Shown here: positions 1 through 11,328 of the stretch, in pieces
Layout: the number at the start of each line of letters is the position of its first letter
How positions within the stretch are numbered: the stretch's first letter is position 1
NCBI RefSeq assembly: GCF_900092025.1
Contig: NZ_FLTX01000041.1
Span: 39,996 to 103,995, forward strand
Direction of reading: 5' to 3'
Source of the DNA: Xanthomonas bromi
Lineage (GTDB): Bacteria > Pseudomonadota > Gammaproteobacteria > Xanthomonadales > Xanthomonadaceae
Length of the DNA: 64,000 nt
Position numbers and translations under genes: made by a program
Notes under the pieces: model-generated
Told to the model about the DNA's origin: nothing
What the model saw: the letters and a program-made list of their open reading frames with translations, nothing else
The model's database searches: none

Positions 1-182
1 AAGATGCAATCCATGCCAGCGCAAACAGTGCGTAATTCAAAGCCGACGAAGTGAATGTATTTAGATTATCTCTGAATATTATACTATGGAATCAGTGGAC
101 CACAGCGCGGCAAAACCGCATGCAATAATGGGCGCCTCGACGCAAGCGCCGACTTCGACATGTGGAAGCCGGCGCCTTGCCA

Positions 183-2063
183 TCAGCGTGCCTTGTACAA
201 CTCGCTCAACCGATCCGGCTTGCCGGCAATCCGCTCCAGATGCGGATACAGCAGGCCACCGTGGTAGTCGATGCGGACGGTCTCGTAACGGTCACCGCGC
301 TTGACCAGCAGTTCTATCGGCGCAGTGGTGCCCTTGGCCGCCTTGATCGCATCCTTGATCACTTCCGCGCTGAAGGCGCGGCCGTTGACAGCAACGATGG
401 TGTTGCCGTTGATGATGCCGGCATTGAACGCAGGGCTATCCCACAGCACCTCGCTCACCTCGCCCGAGCTCTCCAGCGACAGGCCCAGGGAATAGGCCAG
501 GCTCACGTCGTTTTCGTTGCTCTCGTAGGTCTTGGTGACCAGGTTCGGTTGGTCGGTGTAGACCAGCTTCCAGCCATTGGCCTCGATGCCGCCGTTCAAC
601 GAGCCATGACCGTCCATGCGCTCGCGTAGCAGGCTGGCCCAGTCGTAGGCGGCCACCCCGTTGAGCGTACTCACGATGTCGTCGAAGGTGTACGGATTGA
701 CATCCCAAGCCCCATTCTTCATGCCGAAAAACGCCTTGGCAAAATCGTCGATGGAGCGCTTGTTGTTGGTCAGCGCGCGCAACGTGCTGTCCACCTCCAG
801 CCACATCATCTGGCCGCCGGAGTAATAGTCCTCGGCCATCTGATAGCTGCGGTAGGCCTTGGGCCGGCGCATCGACATGGTGGGGTCGTTGGTGGTGTCC
901 TGCACCGTGCGCCAGGCCATGCCCGGGCGACCACGCTCGTAGGTGGCCGCAACGCCGGCCAGCATGTCGCGCGCCTGGTCCTGCGTCCACAGACCCGAGC
1001 GTGCCGCCATCACCTCACCCCAGAACTGGGTCTGGCCTTCGTACAACCACAACAGGCTGTCGCCCATCGGCACATTGAAATTGGGCGTGGCCAGGTCGGC
1101 GCCGCGGCGGTACTTGCCGTTCCAGGAGTGATTGAACTCATGCGCCAGCAGATCGCGCATGGTCCAGCTCTTGTCCCACTCGGTGAAGTAATTGGTCGGG
1201 CCGCTGTTCTCGCTGGAGCGGTGATGCTCCAGGCCGATGCCGCCGAGTTTCTTGGTCAGTGCCAGCAGGAATTCGTAATGATCGAAATGTCGTGCGCCGT
1301 AGAGCTTGTCCATCTGCTGCACCAACGCCGCATGCGCCTTGATCTGCTCGGGCTTGGCCTCCAGCGCCTTGGCCTCGTCGGCAAACACATTGAGATAGAC
1401 CGGCTGCTTGCCGCCGCTCAACTCCACGCGCTTGTAGTACTTGCCGGCGAACATCGGCGAGTCGACCAGGTCGTCGAAATCGATCGGCTTGAAGGTCACC
1501 GTGTCGCCGACGCGACGATCGGTTTCCAGCGCGGTGGCATAACTCCACCCGGCCGGCAACGTCACGCTGGCCTGCGCCTTGATGTTGCGCGCATAGGTGC
1601 CGGCCGGATACAGCGCGGTGGTATTCCACTGCAGGTTGAGCATTTCCGGGGTCATCATCACCCGACCCTGGCTGGGCGCCTGCGGCGAGAGGAACTTGAA
1701 CTCGGCCACGAGTTCGGCAGCGCCCTGCGGCACATCCACAGTGAAGGCGTAGACGTCGAATTGGTCGCGCTTCCAGGGCACTACCTTGCCATCGACCTTG
1801 ATCACCAAGCCGGCCAGTTTATCGATCGGGCCGGTTGGCGAGTGATTGCCGGGAATCCATTGCGGATACAGCAGCGTCATCGGGCCCGGCTTGGCCGGCA
1901 TGGTGGTCTTCACCTTGAAGATGCGATGGGCAAGATCGGTGGCGTCGACGTCGATCTTCAAGGTGCCGTCGAACGGCACGTCCTGCGGCGGCGCGGTTTG
2001 CGCGGCGGCGGGCAACGACAGCGCTGCCAGCAGCGACACGGACAACAGGGTGGGCATTTTCAT
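183..2063 (-). CDS. M61 family metallopeptidase with PDZ domain, exported
   Basis: A 626-residue exported zinc aminopeptidase of the M61 (glycyl aminopeptidase) family. The chosen ATG is followed by a clear signal peptide (MKMPTLLSVSLLAALSLPAAAQ) and preceded by a GGAG ribosome site; a longer open frame upstream lacks these signs. The catalytic motif HEFNH lies near residues 307-311, shortly after a GLEHHRS segment typical of the family. A PDZ-like domain follows in the last 130 residues. It probably trims peptides in the periplasm. It is separated from the cyo operon by that operon's terminator, so it is likely transcribed alone. The family call is firm; the true substrate is unknown. Confidence 0.9.
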   Translation of the reverse strand: MKMPTLLSVSLLAALSLPAAAQTAPPQDVPFDGTLKIDVDATDLAHRIFKVKTTMPAKPGPMTLLYPQWIPGNHSPTGPIDKLAGLVIKVDGKVVPWKRDQFDVYAFTVDVPQGAAELVAEFKFLSPQAPSQGRVMMTPEMLNLQWNTTALYPAGTYARNIKAQASVTLPAGWSYATALETDRRVGDTVTFKPIDFDDLVDSPMFAGKYYKRVELSGGKQPVYLNVFADEAKALEAKPEQIKAHAALVQQMDKLYGARHFDHYEFLLALTKKLGGIGLEHHRSSENSGPTNYFTEWDKSWTMRDLLAHEFNHSWNGKYRRGADLATPNFNVPMGDSLLWLYEGQTQFWGEVMAARSGLWTQDQARDMLAGVAATYERGRPGMAWRTVQDTTNDPTMSMRRPKAYRSYQMAEDYYSGGQMMWLEVDSTLRALTNNKRSIDDFAKAFFGMKNGAWDVNPYTFDDIVSTLNGVAAYDWASLLRERMDGHGSLNGGIEANGWKLVYTDQPNLVTKTYESNENDVSLAYSLGLSLESSGEVSEVLWDSPAFNAGIINGNTIVAVNGRAFSAEVIKDAIKAAKGTTAPIELLVKRGDRYETVRIDYHGGLLYPHLERIAGKPDRLSELYKAR

Positions 2064-2165
2064 CGCAACTCCGCAGGTGACCTGGAACAGGCAAGCCCAC
2101 GATGCTAAGCGCCCACCACGGCTTCCCCGTATGCCATTGGTCATGCCGCAGGCAAATTCATGCGC

Positions 2166-2191
2166 AAAAAAAGCCGCCAATCGTGGGCGGC
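2166..2191 (-). terminator. Rho-independent terminator of the cyo operon
   Basis: On the minus strand a GCCGCC/GGCGGC stem with a seven-base loop is followed by seven Ts. It sits about 40 bases past the cyoD stop codon. Confidence 0.85.
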
Positions 2192-2230
2192 TTCTTCTTC
2201 AACGGTGCGTCGATCCGGCGTGGCGCCGTC

Positions 2231-2566
2231 TCAATGCATCATGTTGACGTTCATGTTGTGCAGCACCCACAGCGAGCCGACGATCACGATGCCGATGATC
2301 AGCAACGAGAACAGGCCCACCTGCACGTTGGAACGCTGCTCGGGCGTGCGATCCATGTGCAGGAAGTACACCATGTGCACCAGCATCTGCACGGCGGCCA
2401 TGACCGAAATCACGACGATGGTGACGCCCTTGGAGAACGCCCCGCTCATCACCATCGCAAACGGGATGACGGTGAGAACGACGGCCATGACAAAGCCGAT
2501 CAGGTAGGACTTCAAATCGCCGGCATGCGCATCGGCCGCGGTTTCGGTGTGGTGGTGATTGGCCAT
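2231..2566 (-). CDS. cyoD: Cytochrome o ubiquinol oxidase subunit IV
   Basis: The 111-residue small subunit of the bo3-type quinol oxidase. A short His-rich N-terminus (MANHHHTE) precedes three hydrophobic membrane helices, the usual CyoD plan. The start chosen overlaps the cyoC stop by one base (TAATG), which indicates translational coupling; upstream in-frame extension lies within cyoC. It is the last gene of cyoABCD, followed directly by a strong terminator. CyoD has no cofactors and is thought to assist assembly of the CuB site in subunit I. Confidence 0.95.
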   Translation of the reverse strand: MANHHHTETAADAHAGDLKSYLIGFVMAVVLTVIPFAMVMSGAFSKGVTIVVISVMAAVQMLVHMVYFLHMDRTPEQRSNVQVGLFSLLIIGIVIVGSLWVLHNMNVNMMH

Positions 2567-3192
2567 TACAGCGCTCCCAGCAGATAGACGACGGTGAACA
2601 CACCGATCCAGATGATGTCCAGGAAGTGCCAGAACAGGCTCAGGCACGCCAGACGTGTGCTGTTGCGCGCAGTCAGCCCGTTCTTAGAGATCTGGATCAC
2701 CAGCACCGCCATCCACAACAGGCCCGACGCCACGTGCAAACCGTGGGTCCCGACCAGGGTGAAGAACGCGGACAGGAACGCACTGCGGCCCGGGCCGGCA
2801 CCTTCATGAATCAGGTGATTGAACTCCCACACTTCCATGCACAAAAAGCCGATACCCAGCAGCGCGGTGACGGCCAGCCAGCCGTACAGGCCGCCCATCT
2901 TGCGCTTGTGCGCAGCGATCATTGCGAAGCCAAAGCTCAAGCTGCTGAACAGCAGCAGGAAGGTTTCCACCAGCACGAACTTCAGGTCGAACAGCTCCTT
3001 GGCGGTCGGCCCGTCCACCGTGGCGCCGGAGAGCACCGCATAGGTGGCGAACAGACCGGCAAACAGCAGGCAGTCGCTCATCAGGTAGACCCAGAACCCG
3101 AAGACGGTGTTGCCACCGCCGTCGTGATGCTCGTGATCGTGGCCGCCCGCGTGGGCGGCGTGGTCAAGCGTGGTCGAGGAAGCCATGGTCAT
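2566..3192 (-). CDS. cyoC: Cytochrome o ubiquinol oxidase subunit III
   Basis: Subunit III (208 residues) of the bo3 quinol oxidase, with a His-rich N-terminal tail (HDHEHHDGG) and five predicted membrane helices. The ATG used overlaps the cyoB stop (ATGA); a second ATG two codons later is possible. Homologous to COX3 family proteins, it stabilises subunit I and may guide oxygen or protons. It sits in the tightly packed cyoABCD operon on the minus strand. Confidence 0.95.
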   Translation of the reverse strand: MTMASSTTLDHAAHAGGHDHEHHDGGGNTVFGFWVYLMSDCLLFAGLFATYAVLSGATVDGPTAKELFDLKFVLVETFLLLFSSLSFGFAMIAAHKRKMGGLYGWLAVTALLGIGFLCMEVWEFNHLIHEGAGPGRSAFLSAFFTLVGTHGLHVASGLLWMAVLVIQISKNGLTARNSTRLACLSLFWHFLDIIWIGVFTVVYLLGAL

Positions 3193-5189
3193 ACCACCTT
3201 CGCGGCCTGCGCCGCCTGTTGCTGTTCGAGCAGGGCGAAACGTGCGTTTTCGATGCGCTCCACTTCGTCGGCAGGCACCCAGTAATCGATGTCGTCATCG
3301 AAGGTGCGCGCGATGAAGCTGCCGATCATGCCCACCAGGCCAAGGATGGCCAGCCACCAGATGTGCCAGATCAGACCGAAGCCCAACAGCACACTGAAGG
3401 CACCGATGTAGACGCCTGCACCGGTGTTACGCGGCATGTGGATCGCTTCGTACTTGGACGGACGCACCCAGCCTTTGCCGTTCTGCTTGTCGGCCCAGAA
3501 CTGATCGCGGTCCTCGATGTGCGGCAGCACGGCGAAGTTATAGAACGGCGGCGGCGAGGAGGTTGCCCATTCCAGCGTGCGGCCATCCCACGGATCGCCC
3601 GTGTAGTCCATATGCTCCTTGCGCTTCCACACGCTGTAACCGATCTGCACCAGGTTCAAGAAGATACCCATGCCGATGATTGCAGCACCCACCGCAGCCA
3701 CGTACAGCCACGGCGCCCACTCGGGGTGGTTGTAGGTGTTCATGCGACGGGTCATGCCCATGAAGCCAAGCACGTACAGCGGCATGAACGCCACGAAGAA
3801 GCCGATGATCCAGCACCAGAACGAGGCCTTGCCGATCTTCTCGTTGAGCTTGAAGCCGAACGCCTTCGGGAACCAGTAGGTCAAGCCCGCCAGGTAACCG
3901 AACACCACGCCGCCGATGATGACGTTATGGAAGTGGGCGATCAGGAACAGGCTGTTGTGCAGCACGAAATCCACGGCCGGAATCGCCAGCATCACGCCGG
4001 TCATGCCGCCGATGCTGAAGGTGATGATGAAGCCGATCGTCCACAGCACCGGCGCGGTCAGGTGCACACGACCGCGGAACATGGTGAACAGCCAGTTGAA
4101 GATCTTCACGCCGGTCGGGATCGAGATGATCATCGTCGTGATGCCGAAGAAGGCATTGACGTTGGCACCCGAACCCATGGTGAAGAAGTGGTGCAACCAC
4201 ACCACGAACGACAGCACGCCGATACACGAGGTGGCGTAAACCATCGAGGTGTAGCCGAACAAACGCTTGCGGCTGTAGGTCGCAATCAACTCGGAGAAGA
4301 TGCCGAACGCCGGCAGGATCAGGATGTAGACCTCCGGGTGACCCCAGATCCAGATCAGGTTGACGTACATCATGGCGTTGCCGCCACCATCATTGGTGAA
4401 GAAGTGCGTGCCCAGGTAACGGTCGGCACCCAGCAGCGCCAGCGCCACGGTCAGGATCGGGAACGCGGCGATGATCAGGATGTTGGTGATCAACGCGGTC
4501 CAGGTGAAGATCGGCATGCGCATCAGGGTCATGCCCGGCGCGCGCATCCGCATGATCGTCACGAAGAAGTTGATGCCGGTCAACAACGTGCCAAGACCGG
4601 AGACCTGCAACGCCCAGATGTAGTAATCGACACCGACCCCGGGACTGTATTCCAGCCCCGACAACGGCGGGTACGCCAGCCAACCGGTCTGCGCGAACTC
4701 ACCAACGCCCAGCGAGATGTTGATCAGCGCCGCACCGGCCACGAACAGCCAGAAGCTCAGCGAGTTCAGAAACGGGAACGCCACGTCGCGTGCGCCGATC
4801 TGCAGCGGCACGATCAGGTTCAACAAGCCGGTCATGAACGGCATGGCCATGAAGAAGATCATGATCACGCCATGCGCGGTGAAGATCTGGTCGTAGTGAT
4901 GCGGGGGAAACACGCCCTCGCCACCGCCGCCGGCCAGTGCCTGCTGGGTACGCATCATCGCCGCGTCGGCAAAGCCGCGCAGCAGCATGACCAGCGCCAC
5001 GATGATGTACATCACACCAATGCGCTTGTGATCCACCGAAGTGAACCACTCCTTCCACAGATAACCCCACAGCTTGTACTTGGTGATGGCGCCCGCGATG
5101 AGCAGGCCGAGCAGGCCGGCACCACCCAGCGCGACCATGATGATCGGCTCGTGGTACGGGACTGCCTCAATGGTGAGTTTGCCTAGCAT
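3189..5189 (-). CDS. cyoB: Cytochrome o ubiquinol oxidase subunit I
   Basis: The 666-residue catalytic subunit of the bo3 oxidase: it oxidises ubiquinol, reduces oxygen to water at the heme o3/CuB centre and pumps protons. Visible hallmarks include [15 protein letters not shown], which carries CuB ligands and the H-x3-Y cross-link residues, the LHHFFTMG segment, and HFHNVIIGG with heme-binding histidines. About 15 membrane helices are expected. The start MLGKLTIE overlaps the cyoA stop by ATGA, so an upstream extension of seven codons is rejected. It lies in the operon cyoABCD. Confidence 0.97.
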   Translation of the reverse strand: MLGKLTIEAVPYHEPIIMVALGGAGLLGLLIAGAITKYKLWGYLWKEWFTSVDHKRIGVMYIIVALVMLLRGFADAAMMRTQQALAGGGGEGVFPPHHYDQIFTAHGVIMIFFMAMPFMTGLLNLIVPLQIGARDVAFPFLNSLSFWLFVAGAALINISLGVGEFAQTGWLAYPPLSGLEYSPGVGVDYYIWALQVSGLGTLLTGINFFVTIMRMRAPGMTLMRMPIFTWTALITNILIIAAFPILTVALALLGADRYLGTHFFTNDGGGNAMMYVNLIWIWGHPEVYILILPAFGIFSELIATYSRKRLFGYTSMVYATSCIGVLSFVVWLHHFFTMGSGANVNAFFGITTMIISIPTGVKIFNWLFTMFRGRVHLTAPVLWTIGFIITFSIGGMTGVMLAIPAVDFVLHNSLFLIAHFHNVIIGGVVFGYLAGLTYWFPKAFGFKLNEKIGKASFWCWIIGFFVAFMPLYVLGFMGMTRRMNTYNHPEWAPWLYVAAVGAAIIGMGIFLNLVQIGYSVWKRKEHMDYTGDPWDGRTLEWATSSPPPFYNFAVLPHIEDRDQFWADKQNGKGWVRPSKYEAIHMPRNTGAGVYIGAFSVLLGFGLIWHIWWLAILGLVGMIGSFIARTFDDDIDYWVPADEVERIENARFALLEQQQAAQAAKVV

Positions 5190-6124
5190 CACTTGTCTCC
5201 AGAAGTGCACATGGCGACCGGCTCCATCGCCGATGCCTGATGGTCGCCGTGGCCTTTGTTATGGCCCGGACCATTCATGTATTTGTCGACCAGCGAGCGG
5301 AACATGCCGTCCTGCACAGACGAGTAGTAGGTGACCGGATACTGTTCCTTGTCGTTGCGGTTGGCAGCCAGCACCTGGTACTCGGCAGCATTCAACGCGG
5401 TCGGCGACGCCTTGACCTTGGCAACCCATGCATCGAAACCGGCTTGATCGGTGGCGTGCGCCTTGAAGCTCATCTTCGAAAACCCGTGACCGCTGTAGTT
5501 GGTCGACAGGCCGAAGTATTCGCCCGGCTCGTTGGCCACCAGGTGCAGCTTGGTTTCCATGCCCGCCATCGCGTAGATCATGGTGCCCAGGTGCGGAATG
5601 AAGAACGAGTTCATCACCGTGTCGGAGGTGATCTTGAAGTTCAGCGGCGTGTGCACCGGGAACGCAATCTCATTGACGGTGGCGATGTTCTGATCGGGAT
5701 AGATGAACATCCACTTCCAGTCCAGCGACACCGCTTCGATGGTGATCGGCTTGACGTTCGAATCCAGCGGCCGGTAAGGATCCAGCGCATGCGACGAGCG
5801 CCAGGTCAGCACCGCCAGCACCAGGATGATCACGCACGGGATCGACCACACCACCACTTCGATCGCGGTGGAGTGCGACCAATCCGGCTCGTAGCGGGCC
5901 TTGGTGTTGGATGCGCGATATTTCCACGCGAACGCAATCGTCATCACGATCACCGGGATGACCACGATCAGCATCAGCACCACCGAGGTGATCAGCAGTT
6001 GCTTCTCGTCGTGGCCGATCTGGCCTTTCGGATTGAGGATGGCCGAGTTGCAGCCTGCCAGCAGCAGGAAGGACAACATCAGACCTGGACGAAGTAAACG
6101 TCCGAGCTGTTTCAGCGGAATCAT
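5189..6124 (-). CDS. cyoA: Cytochrome o ubiquinol oxidase subunit II, lipoprotein
   Basis: Subunit II (311 residues) of the bo3 quinol oxidase and first gene of the operon. The N-terminus MIPLKQ leads into a signal segment ending in a lipobox (LLLAGC), so the protein is lipid anchored; two further membrane helices and a periplasmic cupredoxin-like domain follow. As expected for a quinol rather than cytochrome c oxidase, the CuA cysteine motif is not evident. The open frame runs 110 codons further upstream, but those residues do not resemble CyoA and lack a signal sequence. The last residues (HNKGHGDHQ) are His-rich. Confidence 0.95.
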   Translation of the reverse strand: MIPLKQLGRLLRPGLMLSFLLLAGCNSAILNPKGQIGHDEKQLLITSVVLMLIVVIPVIVMTIAFAWKYRASNTKARYEPDWSHSTAIEVVVWSIPCVIILVLAVLTWRSSHALDPYRPLDSNVKPITIEAVSLDWKWMFIYPDQNIATVNEIAFPVHTPLNFKITSDTVMNSFFIPHLGTMIYAMAGMETKLHLVANEPGEYFGLSTNYSGHGFSKMSFKAHATDQAGFDAWVAKVKASPTALNAAEYQVLAANRNDKEQYPVTYYSSVQDGMFRSLVDKYMNGPGHNKGHGDHQASAMEPVAMCTSGDK

Positions 6125-6488
6125 CGGTCGATCCAAGTGCGAAGGAACGCCAGCCTCGTTCGTCGTATCCGTCCTGGGATGTTCCCGACGCAGCGGCCTT
6201 CCCGATAGGAGATGCGCTACGCAGACCGAAGACACGGGTTGGCGCAGTAATTTTAAACTTTGCTGCACCTGCACGAAACCCATTGGCAATAATCGAACGC
6301 GATAAATCCGCGTCAATTTGTGCGACATGTTGTCGCAGCGCAGCGCAACGCAACGTTTCCTGCGTCGCGGCCACCGATTGCGAGATATCTGCAGCAGCTC
6401 TTCAGCGTGCGCGATGGCTACGTGAAACGCGGTACTCGGCGCTTCAAGACGCAACTAGGCCGGCGCAGGCCGACCCAGTCTTGGAGCG
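6125..6488 (-). other. Intergenic region upstream of cyoABCD
   Basis: This 364-base stretch between the cyoA start and the 3' end of tRNA-Thr holds no convincing gene. It must contain the cyo promoter, which I could not place with confidence, and it contains a perfect inverted repeat (6321-6337), listed separately. Frames open across it lack coding character. Confidence 0.5.
6321..6337. promoter_or_regulatory. Perfect inverted repeat upstream of cyo operon
   Basis: TGCGACA and TGTCGCA form perfect 7-base arms around a 3-base centre, about 200 bases upstream of the cyoA start. The size and symmetry fit a dimeric regulator site, but no known operator was recognised, so function is inference. 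Confidence 0.35.
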
Positions 6489-6564
6489 TGGTGCCGGAAA
6501 TAGGAATCGAACCTACGACCTACGCATTACGAATGCGCCGCTCTACCAACTGAGCTATTCCGGC
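6489..6564 (-). tRNA. tRNA-Thr (anticodon CGT)
   Basis: A 76-base tRNA with an encoded CCA end. The acceptor arms GCCGGAA/TTCCGGC pair fully. The D arm GCTC-AGTTGGTA-GAGC and the anticodon arm GCGCA-TTCGTAA-TGCGT are present, with anticodon CGT reading ACG threonine codons. The T arm contains GGTTCGATTCC. A strong promoter lies just upstream (6574-6602). Confidence 0.96.
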
Positions 6565-6573
6565 GAGCCGTGA

Positions 6574-6602
6574 ATTGTAGGAGCGCAGCCGCCCCCGGTC
6601 AA
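6574..6602 (-). promoter_or_regulatory. Sigma-70 promoter of tRNA-Thr
   Basis: On the minus strand, TTGACC and TACAAT are separated by 17 bases; the -10 element ends 9 bases before the tRNA 5' end. Spacing and sequence fit a strong housekeeping promoter. Confidence 0.75.
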
Positions 6603-6639
6603 TCGCTGCAAGCGCCGCGTGATGCCAGCAGCCGTCGCG

Positions 6640-7590
6640 TCAGCTGACCAGACGCAGCCGTAGTTCCTTGGGCAACGCGAACACCATCGATTCCGGCTCG
6701 CCTTCCAGCTCGGACACGCCGTTGGCGCCCAGCTCACACAGGCGCGCCAGCACGCCATCGACCAATACCTGCGGCGCAGAGGCACCGGCGGTCAGACCGA
6801 TATGCTGCTTGCCGACGATCCAGGCCGGGTCGATCTCGCTGGCATTGTCGATCAGGTACGACTCCACCCCGTCGCGCCGGGCCAGCTCGCTCAAGCGATT
6901 GGAGTTGGAGCTGTTCGGCGAACCCACCACCAGCACCAGATCGCATTGGCGCGCCAGATCGCGCACCGCGTCCTGGCGGTTCTGGGTCGCGTAGCAGATG
7001 TCGTCGTGACGCGGCCCCTGCATCGCCGGGTAGCGCGCACGCAAGGCCTCGATGATGCCCATGGTGTCGTCCACCGACAGCGTGGTCTGGGTGGTGTAGG
7101 CAAGATTTTCCGGCTGGCGGACGTCGAGCGTGGCGACCTGCTCGATGTCTTCGACCAGGTAGATCGTGCCCGGGCCGCGCTCGCGGCTCCACTGCCCCAT
7201 CGTGCCTTCCACTTCCGGGTGCCCGGCGTGGCCGATCAGCACCACGTCGCGGCCGGCACGACAGTGCCGCGCAACCTCGAAATGCACCTTGGTCACCAGC
7301 GGACAGGTGGCGTCGAACACTTTCAGCCCCCGACGCTCGGCTTCCAGACGCACCGCCTGCGAGACGCCGTGCGCGCTGAAGATCACCGTGGCATCGTCGG
7401 GCACCTCGTCGAGTTCTTCGACGAAGATCGCGCCGCGCTGCTTGAGGTCGTCGACCACGAAGCGGTTGTGTACGACCTCGTGCCGTACATAGATCGGCGC
7501 GCCCAGCGTCTCGATTGCGCGCTTGACGATCTCGATCGCGCGGTCGACACCGGCGCAAAAACCACGGGGATTGGCAAGCAGGACATCCAT
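6640..7590 (-). CDS. ispH: 4-hydroxy-3-methylbut-2-enyl diphosphate reductase
   Basis: The last enzyme of the MEP isoprenoid pathway: an iron-sulfur protein making IPP and DMAPP from HMBPP. Start [18 protein letters not shown] matches the normal family N-terminus, giving 316 residues; an ATG three codons earlier is possible. Three cluster-binding cysteines are visible: RGFCAGVDR near residue 12, [10 protein letters not shown] near 96 and [10 protein letters not shown] near 193. It lies 66 bases downstream of lspA on the same strand, a common pairing in gamma-proteobacteria, so the two are probably co-transcribed. Confidence 0.97.
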   Translation of the reverse strand: MDVLLANPRGFCAGVDRAIEIVKRAIETLGAPIYVRHEVVHNRFVVDDLKQRGAIFVEELDEVPDDATVIFSAHGVSQAVRLEAERRGLKVFDATCPLVTKVHFEVARHCRAGRDVVLIGHAGHPEVEGTMGQWSRERGPGTIYLVEDIEQVATLDVRQPENLAYTTQTTLSVDDTMGIIEALRARYPAMQGPRHDDICYATQNRQDAVRDLARQCDLVLVVGSPNSSNSNRLSELARRDGVESYLIDNASEIDPAWIVGKQHIGLTAGASAPQVLVDGVLARLCELGANGVSELEGEPESMVFALPKELRLRLVS

Positions 7591-7656
7591 GGCGGGCATT
7601 CTACGGGAATGGAGGATGGGCAGTCTGACCGGGCCGCACGCGCCTGCAGGCAGGCT

Positions 7657-8175
7657 TCAGCGCAGATTCCCGGTTCCCGCCTCCTGCTTGCCGGATTTGT
7701 CGAATAGGCCGAACACCGCGATCCCGATCGCGCCGCCCACGATCGCCGAATCGGCGATGTTGAAGGACGGCCAGGTGTGGCTGCCGATGTACCACTGGAT
7801 GAAATCCACCACGTGGCCGTGCATCAACCGGTCGATCACGTTGCCGATGGCCCCGCCGATCACCAGCGCATACGGCAGCGCGCTACGCCATTGCCCGCGC
7901 GCGGTCCGTGAGAGCCAGAACGCCAACAGGCCGCTGATGCCCACCGCCAACGCGGTGAAGAACCATAACTGCCAACCGCCGGCATCGCTCAGAAAACTGA
8001 AGGCTGCGCCGGTGTTGTACGTGCGGTACCAGTTCCAGAAGCCATCGATCACCGGCACCGGGGTGTACTCAGGCAGGCTGGACAGCACCCAGGCCTTGCT
8101 CCACTGGTCCAGGCCGACCACGACGGCCGACAGCACGAGCCAGATCAAGGCGGAGGGTTTGGGGCGTTGACTCAT
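7657..8175 (-). CDS. lspA: Lipoprotein signal peptidase (signal peptidase II)
   Basis: An integral inner-membrane aspartyl protease that cleaves the signal peptide of lipid-modified prolipoproteins at the lipobox cysteine. The protein has 172 residues and four hydrophobic segments. The family motifs are visible: DQWSKAWV near the N-terminus, NTGAAFSFL, then the two catalytic aspartates in GNVIDRL and FNIADSAI. It lies between ileS and ispH on the minus strand. Several lipoproteins encoded in this window are its expected substrates. Confidence 0.97.
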   Translation of the reverse strand: MSQRPKPSALIWLVLSAVVVGLDQWSKAWVLSSLPEYTPVPVIDGFWNWYRTYNTGAAFSFLSDAGGWQLWFFTALAVGISGLLAFWLSRTARGQWRSALPYALVIGGAIGNVIDRLMHGHVVDFIQWYIGSHTWPSFNIADSAIVGGAIGIAVFGLFDKSGKQEAGTGNLR

Positions 8176-8490
8176 GTCGAAAGATCGCAGTTGGTGGCCG
8201 CTTCTCCGATGCCGGAGAAGATGCCTGGGTGGCAGTGGTGACTGAAATGACAGAACACAACGACAAACACTGGGTTGCAGACGCGCAAGGATGGCATGAA
8301 CGGTTCAGTGACCAGCCCTATCCCGCCCCGCTGCGTGCCCCAAGCTTCAGAAACGCAAGGCAGCTGCGCTGGGCCGGCCGCGTCCGCCTGGTAGCGACCA
8401 AGGCCCCCGGCGGCTGACGCAGACTGCGCTGGCGCGCGACAACGGCAGTGCGCGGCGAGATCGCTGCCGCGCACTGCCGCCGAACCGGCG
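8176..8490. other. Intergenic spacer between ileS and lspA
   Basis: These 315 bases contain open frames in several directions but none with a convincing start, ribosome site or recognisable protein. I see no gene here. Because ileS and lspA are co-oriented, the spacer may hold an lspA promoter, but no clear -35/-10 pair was found. Confidence 0.4.
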
Positions 8491-11322
8491 TCAGAACCAG
8501 CGACGCTGCTCGCCGGGGCCTTCGATGTTGCTGACACAGCGGCTGCACAGCTCCGGATGCCGCGCATCGCTGCCCACGCTGGCCTGGTGGTGCCAGCAGC
8601 GCACACACTTGGCCTTGGTGGTCGGCTGGGCGCTGACGAAAATGTCGTCGGTGCTGGCCGCGGTCACGGTGACATCGCCACTGATGAACAGGAAACGCAG
8701 TTCCTCGGCCAGCGGCTTCCAGCGCGCGGCGGTCTGCGCATCGGCGGCCACGGTGATTTCCGCTTCCAGCGCCGCACCGATCGCGCCATTGGCCCGCATC
8801 GGCTCCAGCACCTTGGCCACCTGTTCGCGTAGCACCAGTAACTTGTCAAACTCGGCGCTGGTCAACGCGGCATCGGCCGGCAACGGCGCCAGGCCGTCGT
8901 ACCAGGTCGCGAACAGCACGTTGCCGATATGCTCGCCCGGCAGATACGCCCATAGCTCTTCGGCAGTGAAGCTCAGCACCGGCGCCACCCAGCGCACGAA
9001 CGCCTCGGCCACGTGATACATCGCGCTCTGCGCCGAACGCCGGCCGCGCGCGTCTTCGGCCATCGTATACAGACGGTCCTTGGTGACGTCCAGGTACAGC
9101 GAGCCCAGGTCCACGCTGCAGAAATTCAGCAACGCTTGCACGATCTCGGCAAAGTCGTAGCGCGCGTAGGCGGCGACGATCTTCTCCTGCAGCTCATGCG
9201 CGCGATGCACGATCCAGCGGTCCAGCAGCACCATGTCGTCCAGCGCCACCAGATGCTGCAGCGGGTCGAAGCCATGCAGGTTGCCGAGCAAAAAGCGCGC
9301 GGTGTTGCGCAGGCGGCGGTAGGCGTCGGCATTACGCTTGAGGATTTCCTGCGACAGCGACATTTCGTTGCTGTAGTCGGCCGAGGCGATCCACAGGCGC
9401 AGGATGTCCGCGCCCAGGGTCTTCATGATCTCCTGCGGCTCAATGCCGTTGCCGGACGACTTGGACATCTTGCGGCCGTGCTCGTCCACGGTGAAACCAT
9501 GGGTGAGGCACTGCTTGTAGGGCGCCGCCTTGTCCATCGCCACGCCACTCAGCAGCGAAGACTGGAACCAGCCGCGGTGCTGATCGGAGCCTTCCAGATA
9601 CAGGTCGGCCGGCTTGGGCAGCCCACGGTCGACCAGCACCGCTTCGTGCGTCACACCGGAGTCGAACCACACATCAAGGATGTCGGTGATCTTGTCGTAG
9701 TCGGCTGCTTCATCGCCCAGCAGTTCGGCCGCGTCCAGCGTGTACCAGACATCGACGCCCCCCTGCTCCACCCGGTCGGCCACCTGGCGCAGCAACTCGG
9801 TGCTGCGCGGATGCGGCTCGCCGGTTTCGCGATGCACGAACAAGGCGATCGGCACACCCCAGGTGCGCTGGCGCGAGATGGTCCAGTCCGGCCGACCTTC
9901 GATCATGCCGGCGATGCGCGCCTGACCCCAGGACGGATACCAACGCACGTCTTCGATCACCTTCAACGCATCGGCGCGCAGATTGGCCTGCTCCATCGAG
10001 ATGAACCACTGCGGCGTGGCGCGGAACGCGATTGGCGTCTTGTGACGCCAGCAATGCGGGTAGCTGTGCTCCATCTTGCTGGCGGCGAGCACCACCCCGG
10101 TAGGGCGCAATGCCTCGATGATGATCTCGTTGGCCTTCCAGATATGCAGCCCGGCCAGCACGGTGTCGCCCAGCGGCGGGGTCGACGGCAGATACACGCC
10201 ACGTCCGTCCACCGGATTGATCTGCGCGGCGGTGTAGCGCTCCAACAGGCCGTACTGCTTGGAAACCTGATAGTCCTCCTGACCGTGACCGGGCGCGGTA
10301 TGCACGGCGCCGGTGCCTTCTTCGGCAGAGACATGCTCGCCCAGCAGCAGCGGGATCTCGCGCTCGGCGTAGAACGGGTGATCGAGCAGCATCTGGTCCA
10401 GCACGGCGCCCTTGGCATGGCCATGCGCGACCACGTCATCCACGCCGTAGCGTGCCAGCACCTTCGCTGCCAGGGCCTCGGCCACGACCAGCCAACGCGG
10501 CTGGCCGCGATCGGTCGGCCCTTCGACCAATACGTAATCGAGCTCCGCACCCACGCTCACCGCCAGCGATGCCGGCAGCGTCCACGGCGTGGTGGTCCAG
10601 ATCGGCACCGCCACGCTGGTGCCTGCCGGCAGGCTGGCGCCGAATGCGGCAGCGACTGCGCCTGGATCGCGCGCCGGATAAGCGATATCTACCGTGGGCG
10701 ACACCTTGTCGGCGTATTCGATCTCGGCCTCGGCCAGTGCCGAACCGCAATCGAAACACCAATGCACCGGCTTGACGCCGCGCGTCAGATGGCCGTTATC
10801 GACCACCTTGGCCAGCGCACGCATTTCGTTGGCTTCGAAGCGGAAATCCAGCGTCTTGTACGGGTTGTCCCAATCGCCGATCACGCCCAGCCGCTTGAAG
10901 TCGCGCCGCTGCAGATCGATCTGCTCGGTCGCGTATTCGCGGCACTTCTGGCGGAACTCGGCGGCGTCGAGCTTGACGCCGACCTTGCCGTATTTCTTTT
11001 CGATCGCGATCTCGATCGGCAGGCCGTGGCAATCCCAGCCCGGGATGTAGGGCGCATCGAAGCCAGCCAGATACTTGGACTTGACGATGATGTCCTTGAG
11101 GATCTTGTTGACCGCATGGCCCAGGTGGATCTGGCCGTTGGCATACGGCGGGCCGTCGTGCAGCACGAACAACGGCCGGCCGGCGGCATTGGCGCGCAGT
11201 TGCGCGTAGAAGCCCTCGCGCTCCCAGCGCTCCAGCATCGCCGGCTCGCGCTTGGGCAGGTCGCCGCGCATCGGAAATTCCGTCGCAGGCAGATGGAGAG
11301 TGGCTTTGTAATCTTGGGTCAC
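8491..11322 (-). CDS. ileS: Isoleucyl-tRNA synthetase
   Basis: The 943-residue class I synthetase that charges tRNA-Ile. The ATP-binding signature appears as NGQIHLGHA near residue 65 and the second as KMSKSSGNG near residue 615. Between them lies the CP1 editing domain ([23 protein letters not shown]). At the C-terminus, two CxxC pairs (CVRCW and CSRC) form the zinc site expected in bacterial IleS. Its start lies six bases beyond the ribF stop codon, so the two genes are very probably co-transcribed, a common arrangement. Confidence 0.98.
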   Translation of the reverse strand: MTQDYKATLHLPATEFPMRGDLPKREPAMLERWEREGFYAQLRANAAGRPLFVLHDGPPYANGQIHLGHAVNKILKDIIVKSKYLAGFDAPYIPGWDCHGLPIEIAIEKKYGKVGVKLDAAEFRQKCREYATEQIDLQRRDFKRLGVIGDWDNPYKTLDFRFEANEMRALAKVVDNGHLTRGVKPVHWCFDCGSALAEAEIEYADKVSPTVDIAYPARDPGAVAAAFGASLPAGTSVAVPIWTTTPWTLPASLAVSVGAELDYVLVEGPTDRGQPRWLVVAEALAAKVLARYGVDDVVAHGHAKGAVLDQMLLDHPFYAEREIPLLLGEHVSAEEGTGAVHTAPGHGQEDYQVSKQYGLLERYTAAQINPVDGRGVYLPSTPPLGDTVLAGLHIWKANEIIIEALRPTGVVLAASKMEHSYPHCWRHKTPIAFRATPQWFISMEQANLRADALKVIEDVRWYPSWGQARIAGMIEGRPDWTISRQRTWGVPIALFVHRETGEPHPRSTELLRQVADRVEQGGVDVWYTLDAAELLGDEAADYDKITDILDVWFDSGVTHEAVLVDRGLPKPADLYLEGSDQHRGWFQSSLLSGVAMDKAAPYKQCLTHGFTVDEHGRKMSKSSGNGIEPQEIMKTLGADILRLWIASADYSNEMSLSQEILKRNADAYRRLRNTARFLLGNLHGFDPLQHLVALDDMVLLDRWIVHRAHELQEKIVAAYARYDFAEIVQALLNFCSVDLGSLYLDVTKDRLYTMAEDARGRRSAQSAMYHVAEAFVRWVAPVLSFTAEELWAYLPGEHIGNVLFATWYDGLAPLPADAALTSAEFDKLLVLREQVAKVLEPMRANGAIGAALEAEITVAADAQTAARWKPLAEELRFLFISGDVTVTAASTDDIFVSAQPTTKAKCVRCWHHQASVGSDARHPELCSRCVSNIEGPGEQRRWF

Positions 11323-11328
11323 AGGAAT

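Noticed and set aside
3219..5186. Long open frame of 655 codons on plus, opposite cyoB
   Set aside because: It is rich in His, Arg and Gln and lacks any motif; it is the antisense shadow typical of high-GC coding DNA.
8172..8606. Open frame between lspA and ileS on minus
   Set aside because: It runs into ileS in another frame, and has no good start or family.
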